From 20CM-2-65-7 sp963830455 (GTDB taxonomy: Bacteria > Gemmatimonadota > Gemmatimonadetes > Gemmatimonadales > GWC2-71-9), in assembly GCA_963830455.1 (NCBI GenBank), contig CAWHMT010000004.1, positions 186,001 to 250,000 on the forward strand: a stretch of 64,000 bases of DNA, read 5' to 3'. Position numbers and translations under genes: made by a program. The notes below the pieces were generated by a model. The model worked only from the letters and a program-made list of their open reading frames with translations. It was not told the DNA's origin and ran no database searches. Below are positions 16,984 through 24,813 of this stretch, piece after piece. Every line of letters starts with the position of its first letter. Position 1 is the first letter of the stretch.

Positions 16984-19697
16984 ATTCGGCTTACACCGCC
17001 AAGATTCGTGAGCTGACCACCGAGCCCCGGTTCAACACGGAGCTGACCGACCACTTGCCGGCTGACGCGCGGGTTCCGTCGCCGCTGAAGGTTCTCGGCT
17101 ACGTTCCGGGAACCGTCGGGCGGCTCTCCTACGTCGCCGACGTCACGCGCTACTTCCGCGCGCTCGACGAGGCGTCGCCGCGGGTGAAGGTGTTCGACCT
17201 GGGCACGAGCGACGAGGGCCGCCCGATGATCGTGGCTGCGATCGCCGATTCTGCCACGATCGAGCGCCTCGAACAGTATCGCGCCATCACGGCGGCACTG
17301 GCTGATCCGCGCCGGCTTTCGGCAGACTCGGCCCAGCGGCTGATTGCGGCAGGGAAGGCGATCTACTACGCGTCCGGATCGATCCACTCGCCGGAGACGG
17401 GGTCTCCCGAGATGCTGATGGAATTGGCCTATCGGCTGGCGGTCGAGGAGACGCCATTCATCAGGCAGATTCGCGACAGCATCGTTACACTGATCACGCC
17501 AGTGACCGAGGTAGACGGCCGGGATCGACAGGTCGACGTCTACCGGTACCGGAAGGCGAACAAGAACATCGGCCCCAATCTGATCTACTGGGGCAAGTAC
17601 ACGGCCCACGACAACAACCGGGACGGGATCGTGATGTCGCAGGTGCTGACCCGGACCATGATGAAGGCGTTCTTCGACTGGCACCCCACCGTGCTGCACG
17701 ATCTGCACGAGTCGGTGCCGTTCCTCTATACCTCGACCGGGACCGGACCCTACAACCGCGAGCTCGATCCCATCGTCATCACCGAGTGGCACGAGCTCGC
17801 GTTCCAGGAGATCACCGAGCTGACCACGCGCGGGTTGCCGGGCGTGTGGACCCACGACTTCTACGACGGCTGGACGCCCAACTACATGTTCTGGGTGGCG
17901 AACGGCCACAACTCGATCGGCCGGTTTTACGAGACCTACACGTCACGGGGCGCGGACTGCCACACCGTGCAGCTCCCCACGTCGCGCACGTCGGTGGAGT
18001 GGTTCCGTCCCAATCCGCCGATCAACGGCGTGCGCTGGTGCATTCGGAATAACATCAACTATCAGCAGTCGGCGCTGCTCGTCGCGCTGAACTACATGGC
18101 GCGCAACGGCCATCGCTACCTCGACCAGTTCTATCGCAAGGGCGTGCGGGCAGTCGAGCGCGGACGCGCTAAGGACGGCCCCAACGCATTCCACATTCCC
18201 GCGAATCAGGCTCGGCCGGTGGAGGCAGCGAATCTCGTGAATCTGCTCCGCTTCCACGGGCTGGAAGTGCGGCGCGCGGACCGCGCGTTCAAAGCGGGCG
18301 GGATCGACGTCGCCGCTGGGGACTACCTGGTGCTGCTCGATCAGCCGTACGGGCCGCTCGCCAAGAGTTATTTCAGCAAGCAGGACTACGGGCCAGACGA
18401 TCCACGTCCCTACGACGACACGGGGTGGACACTGCAGTACGTGCGCAACGTCGCGCTCAATCCGATCAAGGACACGACGGTGCTGCGCGCGCAGGCGACG
18501 CTGATGACCGCCGACGCTCGCGTGCGCGGACAGGTCACGGGATCGCGTGGCGGAGCGGCCGCGTACCTGATTGCGCCCACCACCGAGACCGGTCTCATCC
18601 AGTTCCGGCTCGCGCTGAGCGACGTTCGGATGTGGGCGAGCGAGGACACGTTCAACCTGGACGGGCGGCAGTGGGGACGGGGGACGACGATCATCCCGGC
18701 GGAAGGGGTGCGCGATCTCAGCGGCCTCACGCAGGCGGCTGAGTCGCTCGGTCTGAGCGTTGCCGGTGCGCGCGCCATGCCGCGCGTCGCACGCCACGAG
18801 CTCGACCTGCCGAAGATCGCGCTCGTGCACTCCTGGCTGAATACGCAAAACGAGGGCTGGGTGCGGTACGCGTTCGACGTGCTGCGGATTCCGTACACGT
18901 ACATCAGCGTGCAGCAGCTCAAGGATCGCGACCTGCTGAAACGCTTCAACGTGATCATGTTCCCCTTCGTCTCGAACAACGCGCAGTCGATCGTGAACGG
19001 CTTGCCGATGAACGGCCCACCGATTCCCTGGCGCCGCACGGCCGAAACGCCGAACCTCGGCGGCCTCGATTCCACGGATGACGTCCGCCCGGGGATCGGC
19101 CTCGACGGTATGACGGCGCTCAGTCAGTGGCTCGACGCTGGCGGCGTCCTCGTCACCGAGGGTGGCACGTCCGCGGTCTTCACCGATTTCGGCGTCACCC
19201 GCGGCGTAGACATCGCACCCGCCCGGCAGCTGCGGGCGTCGGGCGGGATCTATCGCGCGGTCACGAAGGATGCCCGCAGCCCGATTGCCTACGGATATCC
19301 CGATACGCTGGCGGTCTACTTCAATCAGACGCCGCTCTTCCAGATCGATACCAGCACGGAAGTGCCAGAGGATCAGGATCCGGGGCTGACGGCCGCCCAG
19401 GCCCGCGCGCGCCCGCGCGTGGTGCTGAGCTTCCACCAGAAGCGCGACTCGCTCCGGCTGTCTGGCCTGCTGGTTAATGGAGAGGAGCTAGCGGGGCGGC
19501 CGGCGGTGCTCGATGCCCCCGTGGGCCAGGGGCACGTGGTCCTGTTCGCGATCCGGCCGTTCTGGCGCTGGGAGACGCAGGGCAGCTTCGCGCTGGTGTT
19601 CAACACGATCCTGAACTGGAATGACCTGAACGTCGCCTGGCCGGCGACACTGAAGCCGAGCACGCGGCCAGTGGCGGCGCCAGACGAGGGGCCTTAG
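16938..19697 (+). CDS. large M14-family zinc carboxypeptidase
   Basis: 919-aa relative of the gene at 5225. A short hydrophobic start (MVLAVVAVLALQQS) suggests export. Motifs: SGSIHSPETGSPEM (zinc H-x-x-E), HDNNRDG, then LHDLHESVPF with the third zinc histidine. The C-terminal half again carries the block LDQPYGPLAKSYF, LNTQNEGWVRYAFD and GQGHVVLFAIRPF seen in its paralogue. It is about 130 residues longer than the first copy. It is the last gene of the regulator-hydrolase operon. The function inferred is extracytoplasmic peptide degradation. Confidence 0.88.
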   Translation: MVLAVVAVLALQQSVDSAYTAKIRELTTEPRFNTELTDHLPADARVPSPLKVLGYVPGTVGRLSYVADVTRYFRALDEASPRVKVFDLGTSDEGRPMIVAAIADSATIERLEQYRAITAALADPRRLSADSAQRLIAAGKAIYYASGSIHSPETGSPEMLMELAYRLAVEETPFIRQIRDSIVTLITPVTEVDGRDRQVDVYRYRKANKNIGPNLIYWGKYTAHDNNRDGIVMSQVLTRTMMKAFFDWHPTVLHDLHESVPFLYTSTGTGPYNRELDPIVITEWHELAFQEITELTTRGLPGVWTHDFYDGWTPNYMFWVANGHNSIGRFYETYTSRGADCHTVQLPTSRTSVEWFRPNPPINGVRWCIRNNINYQQSALLVALNYMARNGHRYLDQFYRKGVRAVERGRAKDGPNAFHIPANQARPVEAANLVNLLRFHGLEVRRADRAFKAGGIDVAAGDYLVLLDQPYGPLAKSYFSKQDYGPDDPRPYDDTGWTLQYVRNVALNPIKDTTVLRAQATLMTADARVRGQVTGSRGGAAAYLIAPTTETGLIQFRLALSDVRMWASEDTFNLDGRQWGRGTTIIPAEGVRDLSGLTQAAESLGLSVAGARAMPRVARHELDLPKIALVHSWLNTQNEGWVRYAFDVLRIPYTYISVQQLKDRDLLKRFNVIMFPFVSNNAQSIVNGLPMNGPPIPWRRTAETPNLGGLDSTDDVRPGIGLDGMTALSQWLDAGGVLVTEGGTSAVFTDFGVTRGVDIAPARQLRASGGIYRAVTKDARSPIAYGYPDTLAVYFNQTPLFQIDTSTEVPEDQDPGLTAAQARARPRVVLSFHQKRDSLRLSGLLVNGEELAGRPAVLDAPVGQGHVVLFAIRPFWRWETQGSFALVFNTILNWNDLNVAWPATLKPSTRPVAAPDEGP

Positions 19698-19702
19698 ATT
19701 CA

Positions 19703-19718
19703 TCAACCAAATGGTTGA
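19703..19718. promoter_or_regulatory. TetR-type operator palindrome
   Basis: TCAACCA-AA-TGGTTGA is a perfect 7-2-7 inverted repeat, immediately downstream of TAGATT (19695-19700), a plausible -10 box, and 12 bases before the TTG start of the TetR gene. Position and symmetry fit autorepression by the adjacent TetR protein. Confidence 0.65.
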
Positions 19719-19730
19719 CGAAAAGGCCCA

Positions 19731-20357
19731 TTGCCACCTAAGCTTAGTAACGACAGAGCATTAAGGATCATCGCGGTTGCCCGCGAAGAGTTCGCACGAC
19801 GCGGCTTCGCGGGCGCGCGCGTGGAGCAGATCGTCCGTCGCGCCGGCGTCAACAAACAGCTGCTGTTCTACTACTACCACTCCAAGCGCGGGCTCTTTCA
19901 AGCCGTGCTCGAGCAATCGGCGAATGAGCTCGAAGGCGCGCTCGCGGGATTGGCGCTCCCGCCTGGCGGTCCGCTCGAGCGGCTGCGGCTCACACTCCAG
20001 GCACAATTCGAATTCCTCTCGCTCCATCCGCAGATCGTGGTGCTCCTCGGCCAGGGATCACGGGGGGGGAGCGGGAGCGGGGGCGGGGGCGGGGGGGGGG
20101 GCGGGACGGCGTTCGGCCCCGCGATCAAACGGCTGGTGGTGTTGCTCGCTGAAGGCCAAGGGCTGGGTCAGGTGCGGGACGATCTCGATCCGCACCTCAC
20201 CGCAGCCCAGGCCCTGATGCTGATGGTCGGTTATCTCAACATGGAGTCCGTCGTGGCCGCCAGCGCGCGCCCGCTGGGCGCCGACGAACCGGCGCTGCGC
20301 CAGCGTTGGCGCGATGCGGCGGTCGACCTAGTGGTTGCCGGCGTGCGCGCTAGCTAG
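19731..20357 (+). CDS. TetR/AcrR-family transcriptional regulator with poly-Gly insert
   Basis: 208-aa repressor. The N-terminal helix-turn-helix (about 10-55) is typical: AREEFARRGFAGARVEQIVRRAGVNKQLLFYYYHSKRGL. The C-terminal helical ligand domain is interrupted at about residues 111-125 by a Gly/Ser-rich stretch encoded by the G-tract 20062-20105. The start is TTG 19731, preceded by AAAAGG. A perfect palindrome lies just upstream. Its 3' end overlaps lon (opposite strand) by 30 bases. The tract may be slippage-prone, and the reading frame depends on its exact length. Confidence 0.85.
   Translation: MPPKLSNDRALRIIAVAREEFARRGFAGARVEQIVRRAGVNKQLLFYYYHSKRGLFQAVLEQSANELEGALAGLALPPGGPLERLRLTLQAQFEFLSLHPQIVVLLGQGSRGGSGSGGGGGGGGGTAFGPAIKRLVVLLAEGQGLGQVRDDLDPHLTAAQALMLMVGYLNMESVVAASARPLGADEPALRQRWRDAAVDLVVAGVRAS
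20062..20105 (+). repeat. G-rich tract inside the TetR gene
   Basis: Runs of 8, 3, 5, 5, 11 and 3 G separated by single C, A or GA encode Gly/Ser repeats. The longest run is 20091-20101. Four or more G-runs could form a G-quadruplex on the coding strand, and the 11-G run is a candidate slippage site. Confidence 0.9.
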
Positions 20358-22757
20358 CACCGGCGCTTCAGTTTCGAAGATCAGGTGACCCGCTTCAAAC
20401 CGGGCACCGCGCAGCGCCAGACTCAACACGTCCCCCAGTTCCTCCACCAGGTGCACCTCCAGTGTCTTGCGGACTTCCTCCGGCAGGTCCTCGAGGTCTC
20501 GCTCGTTGTCTTTCGGCAAGATCACCGAGGTGATGCCGGCCCGAACAGCGCCGAGGACTTTTTCCTTGACGCCGCCGATCGGGAGCACCCTGCCGCGCAG
20601 CGTCACCTCGCCGGTCATGGCGATGTCGTGGCGCGCCGCGCGCCGCGAGAGGGCGGAGACCAGCGCGGTCGCCATCGTGACGCCGGCCGAGGGACCGTCT
20701 TTGGGAATGGCGCCCGCGGGGACGTGGACGTGAATGTCCGTGTCCAGAAACGCGCCTTCGGGAATGCCGAGCAGATCGGCATGTGACTTTGCGTAGGTCA
20801 ACGCCGCGCGGGCCGATTCCTTCATGACGTCACCGAGCTGGCCGGTGAGCACCAGGTCGCCCTTGCCGCGCATCACGCTGGCCTCGACGAACATGATGTC
20901 GCCGCCGACGGGCGTGTAGTACATGCCCGTGGCCACGCCCACCTGATCTTCGCCCGCCATGCGCTCGGGGTGGACCTTGGGACGGCCGATGAGATCGGGC
21001 ATGTCCTTGGCGCCGACGCTCACCCTTTCGGCTGCGCCGTCGGCGATCTTGCGAGCCACTTTGCGGCCCAGCTTGCCGATTTCCCGCTCGAGCTGGCGGA
21101 CGCCCGCTTCGCGCGTGTAGCTCGCGATGATCTCGCTCAACGCGCCATCGTTGATCGACAACTGCTCGGCCAGGAGGCCGTTCTCGCGCAGCTGGCGAGG
21201 GACGAGATAGCGCTTGGCAATCTCGAGTTTCTCCCGCTCCGTGTAGCCGGCGAAGTTTACCGTTTCCAGCCGGTCGAGCAGCGGCCCGGGAATGTTCTGA
21301 ATGAAGTTCGCGGTCGCGATGAACAGGACCTCGGACAGATCGAACGGCACACCGAGATAATGATCGGTGAAGGAGTCGTTTTGCGCGGGGTCCAGCACCT
21401 CGAGCAGCGCCGCGGCCGGATCACCCTGGAATGACACGCCGAGCTTGTCGACTTCGTCGAGCAGGAAGATCGGATTCTTCGCGCCGGCTTGCTTCATTCC
21501 CTGAATGATGCGACCGGGCATGGCGCCCACGTAGGTGCGCCGGTGACCGCGGATATCTGCTTCATCCCGCGCGCCACCCAATGAGATACGGACGTAGGGC
21601 CGGCCCATCGCCCTCGCGATGGACTTGGCGATCGACGTCTTACCCACACCCGGCGGCCCGACGAACAGCAGCGTCGGCGCGCGCGCCGCGCGGTCATCTT
21701 CGTTGCCGGGCGCCTCTTCCTTCGGCTGGCGCTGACGCAGCTGCCGCACGGCGAGGAACTCGAGGACCTGGTCCTTCACGTCCTGCAGGCCGTAATGGTC
21801 CTCTTCCAGAATCTGAGCGGCGCGCTTCAAGTCGAGCGACTCCTCCGCTCGCTTGCTCCACGGCAGCTCGGCGACCGTCTCGAGATAGGTGCGAATCACC
21901 TGCGCTTCCATCGACTCGCGACCCGCGCGCTCCAGCCGCGCCAGCTCGCGGTCGACTTCCTTGCGCGCCGCTTCCGGGAGCTCCAGGGCATCGAGGCGCT
22001 TCTTAAGATCATCGGCCTCGGCTGCCTCTTCCTCTTCACCCAGCTCCTTGCGGATGGCCTTCATCTGCTCGCGCAGCAGCATCTCGCGCTGGCGCTCGCC
22101 CAGCTCCTCCTGGACCTGTGATTTGATGTCCTCCTGAGCATCGAGCACGGCGATCTGGCGCTGCACGTGCACGAGCACACGCCGCAGCCGGTCCTCGACC
22201 GCAAGGGTCTCGAGCAGCTGCTGGCGCTCGACCGACTGAATGTCGAGATGACCCGCCACGAGGTCCGCGAGCGCGCCGGGGTCGCTCACGCCCTCCAAGA
22301 CCTGCTGCACGACCTCGGCGGGAAGCCCCGACTTCTTTCCGAGCTCAGCCGCCCGCTCGCGTACTTCGCGATGCAACGCTACGAAGGCTGGATCCCTCTC
22401 ATTGAGAGGGGGCAAATCGGCCGCTTCGCGGACGGTCGCTTCGAGGTAGCCGGCGGTTTCCGTATAGTGGACGGCGATCCCGCGGGCCTCGCCATGGACG
22501 ATCAGCTGGACGCCGCCGAGGTTGCGCTGGACCTGACTGATCCGCGCGATCGTGCCGGTGGTGTAGAGAACACCAGGCGATACCTGGTCGACATTTTCCT
22601 TTTGAGCGACGGCGAAAACCTTGCGATCAGGATGCTTCAGAGCGGCTTCTATGGCGCGCAATGTCGCGGGACGGCCCGCACCGATCGGCGTCGCGACGCC
22701 CGGGAACAGCACGGCGTCACGCAGCGGCAGTACGGGCAGGGTCATCCGGTCTGACAT
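20328..22757 (-). CDS. lon: ATP-dependent Lon protease
   Basis: Cytoplasmic AAA+ serine protease that degrades misfolded and regulatory proteins. The ATG at 22757 (MSDRMTLPVLPLRD) with GGAG six bases upstream gives 809 aa, a normal bacterial LonA length. Domains: N-terminal substrate domain (1-200), coiled region (200-320), AAA+ module with Walker A GPPGVGKTS and Walker B FLLDEVDK, and protease domain with Ser690 in DGPSAG and Lys733 in GGVKEK. The 43-residue Ser-Lys spacing matches the family. Upstream is an inverted repeat (22779-22817). The 3' end overlaps the convergent TetR gene. Confidence 0.97.
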   Translation of the reverse strand: MSDRMTLPVLPLRDAVLFPGVATPIGAGRPATLRAIEAALKHPDRKVFAVAQKENVDQVSPGVLYTTGTIARISQVQRNLGGVQLIVHGEARGIAVHYTETAGYLEATVREAADLPPLNERDPAFVALHREVRERAAELGKKSGLPAEVVQQVLEGVSDPGALADLVAGHLDIQSVERQQLLETLAVEDRLRRVLVHVQRQIAVLDAQEDIKSQVQEELGERQREMLLREQMKAIRKELGEEEEAAEADDLKKRLDALELPEAARKEVDRELARLERAGRESMEAQVIRTYLETVAELPWSKRAEESLDLKRAAQILEEDHYGLQDVKDQVLEFLAVRQLRQRQPKEEAPGNEDDRAARAPTLLFVGPPGVGKTSIAKSIARAMGRPYVRISLGGARDEADIRGHRRTYVGAMPGRIIQGMKQAGAKNPIFLLDEVDKLGVSFQGDPAAALLEVLDPAQNDSFTDHYLGVPFDLSEVLFIATANFIQNIPGPLLDRLETVNFAGYTEREKLEIAKRYLVPRQLRENGLLAEQLSINDGALSEIIASYTREAGVRQLEREIGKLGRKVARKIADGAAERVSVGAKDMPDLIGRPKVHPERMAGEDQVGVATGMYYTPVGGDIMFVEASVMRGKGDLVLTGQLGDVMKESARAALTYAKSHADLLGIPEGAFLDTDIHVHVPAGAIPKDGPSAGVTMATALVSALSRRAARHDIAMTGEVTLRGRVLPIGGVKEKVLGAVRAGITSVILPKDNERDLEDLPEEVRKTLEVHLVEELGDVLSLALRGARFEAGHLIFETEAPVLASAHAGNH

Positions 22758-22778
22758 GGGGTCTCCATTCCTGGGATT

Positions 22779-22817
22779 CATGGACGGCATATCGCGGGCA
22801 TTAGTGCACCGTCCATG
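22779..22817. promoter_or_regulatory. inverted repeat in the lon leader
   Basis: CATGGACGG (22779-22787) and CCGTCCATG (22809-22817) are perfect 9-base arms with a 21-base spacer, 22 bases upstream of the lon start. The arms do not match the HrcA/CIRCE sequence. It may be an operator or a leader hairpin controlling lon. Confidence 0.5.
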
Positions 22818-22902
22818 CCAGAGAAAAACGTCGCTGGCGGCAGGTCCGTTCCACAAAACGCCGCCAAAGCGGCGCGCCGCTGCCAAGTAGACGCTTGAAG
22901 AC

Positions 22903-22908
22903 TATCTT
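22903..22908 (+). promoter_or_regulatory. TATCTT box before the kinase gene
   Basis: TATCTT lies nine bases before the ATG at 22918 with no good Shine-Dalgarno sequence in between, consistent with a leaderless start. Confidence 0.45.
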
Positions 22909-22917
22909 TTGGGGCGC

Positions 22918-24813
22918 ATGAGCGATCTGTTGGCACAGCGGCTTAGCCAGGCCCTTGGCTCCTCGTTTACGCTGGAAGGAGAGATCGGCCGCGGCGGCAT
23001 GGGCGTGGTCTATCACGCCCGGGACGAGCGGCTCAAACGCAAGGTCGCGGTCAAAGTCCTTCCGCCCGAGCTCGCGTTTCGCGAAGAAATCCGCATCCGG
23101 TTTCTCCGCGAGGCGGAGACGGCGGCGCGGTTGTCACACCCGCACATCGTACCAATTCATTCCGTCGGCGAGGGCCCGGATGGCCTCGTCTATTTTGTCA
23201 TGGCCTACGTGGATGGTGAATCGCTCGGGGCGCGTCTGAAACGCCGCGAGCGCCTGCCACCTGAAGAAGCCCGCCGCATCATGATGGAGACCGCCGACGC
23301 GCTCGGCGCCGGACACGCCCTCGGTATCATCCATCGCGACGTCAAGCCCGACAACATCCTGCTGGAAGGGAGCCGCGGCCGCACGGTCCTTACGGACTTC
23401 GGCATCGCCAAGGCGCTCACGTCGACCACCGGACCCGGCACGTTGACAGCCACGGGCGTCGCGATCGGCACTCCGCATTACATGAGTCCGGAGCAAGCGG
23501 CGGGTGATCGGGAGATCGACGGCCGCTCCGACATTTACAGTCTGGGTGTGGTTGGCTATCAGATGCTCGCGGGGGAGCTCCCGTTTTCGGCGCCCACCGT
23601 CCCGGGCATCCTCCTCAAGCAAATCACCGAGCAGGCGCCGAACCTGATCGACCGCTCGCCGAGCTGTCCCGAAGATCTCGCGTCGTGTGTGATGCGATCG
23701 CTCGAGAAGGAGCCAGAGGCGCGCTGGCCGACCGCCGATGCGCTGCGGCGCGCCCTCGAGTCGCGCAGCGCGCCGCCCTATCGCCCCGCGCGGCGGACCA
23801 GTGGCGGCGCAGGTTCGCGTGCCGAGTCCCGATTCGGCGGGCCACCGGCCCGGATGTCCGGGGGTGGGCGCCCCCAGGATCGCGTGATGGAGCGTCGCCG
23901 CGCGGCCCGGGCGGCAAGGAAGGATCCCAAATCTGACCTCACCCCGAGCGGTGAGCCCAAGATGGTGGCGAAGTTCCGCGACTCGTTCGTGTCATGGGCG
24001 TCGGTCTGCGGCGGCCTCGCGGTTCTCGACCTGATCATGGGCGGCGGCATCAACTTCGCCCAATGGGTGGCGATTCCCTGGGCCGGCTTCGGGCTGCTGC
24101 CGCAGTACATGAAGCTGTGGCAAACCGGTTACTCCTGGCGCGACGTCATGAACCGGCCCGCCGCGCCGGACGCGCAGCTGGCGCCTGCGCTCGCCGGCGC
24201 GCGACGCAACCTGCCCGCGCCGCAGCTCGATGAGTTCGGCCGGCATGTCGACACGATTCGGCTCGCGCGCAACGACCGTGAGGCGATTCTCAAGATCATG
24301 GAACGCGTTCCGCCGTCGGAGCGGAAACTGCTTCCGGACGTCATCGTCACGGTGGACGCGCTGATGAAGCGCGCCGAAGACCTCGCGCGCATGCTGCACG
24401 GGATGAGCGCCGACGTCGATGACGGGGCGCTGGCCCGGATTGAAGCCCGCATCGAGGCGGTCAAGAATCACGAAGAGGGAACCGAGCGGGAGCGCCAGCT
24501 GAGCCTGCTCGAGCGGCAGCAGCAGGCGTTGAGCGATCTCCTCACACGGCGCAAGCGCGTCGAGGAGCAGATCGAGTCATGCGTGTTGGCGATGCAGAAT
24601 GTGCGGTTCGACTTGCTGCGGCTGCGCTCGGCGGGAGTGGCGGCCGTGCTCAGCGACTTGACCCAGGCGACGCAGCAGGCGCGCGCGCTGTCACGCGACG
24701 TCGATCACGCCATCGCCGCGGCCGGCGAAATCCGTGACGTGCTCAATGGGGGGGGGGCTCCCCCTTCTCCGGTGGTTCCGCAGTCCCGGCGCTCGAGGCC
24801 CCCGTCCCTCTAA
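22918..24813 (+). CDS. membrane-anchored Ser/Thr protein kinase (Hanks type) with 2TM and coiled-coil tail
   Basis: 631-aa signalling kinase. The catalytic domain (about 18-280) is complete: G-loop GRGGMGVVY, VAVKVLP lysine, HRDVKPDN, DFGIAKA and GTPHYMSPEQ. A basic/Pro-rich linker (280-345) follows, then a two-helix membrane segment (about 353-400, with WASVCGGLAVLDLIMGGG) and a long C-terminal coiled coil (about 505-570), where many such kinases have sensor domains. The preferred ATG is 22918. Its last 71 bases overlap the opposite-strand gene and contain a 10-G run (24748-24757), so the extreme C-terminus depends on correct run length. Substrates are unknown. Confidence 0.92.
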   Translation: MSDLLAQRLSQALGSSFTLEGEIGRGGMGVVYHARDERLKRKVAVKVLPPELAFREEIRIRFLREAETAARLSHPHIVPIHSVGEGPDGLVYFVMAYVDGESLGARLKRRERLPPEEARRIMMETADALGAGHALGIIHRDVKPDNILLEGSRGRTVLTDFGIAKALTSTTGPGTLTATGVAIGTPHYMSPEQAAGDREIDGRSDIYSLGVVGYQMLAGELPFSAPTVPGILLKQITEQAPNLIDRSPSCPEDLASCVMRSLEKEPEARWPTADALRRALESRSAPPYRPARRTSGGAGSRAESRFGGPPARMSGGGRPQDRVMERRRAARAARKDPKSDLTPSGEPKMVAKFRDSFVSWASVCGGLAVLDLIMGGGINFAQWVAIPWAGFGLLPQYMKLWQTGYSWRDVMNRPAAPDAQLAPALAGARRNLPAPQLDEFGRHVDTIRLARNDREAILKIMERVPPSERKLLPDVIVTVDALMKRAEDLARMLHGMSADVDDGALARIEARIEAVKNHEEGTERERQLSLLERQQQALSDLLTRRKRVEEQIESCVLAMQNVRFDLLRLRSAGVAAVLSDLTQATQQARALSRDVDHAIAAAGEIRDVLNGGGAPPSPVVPQSRRSRPPSL

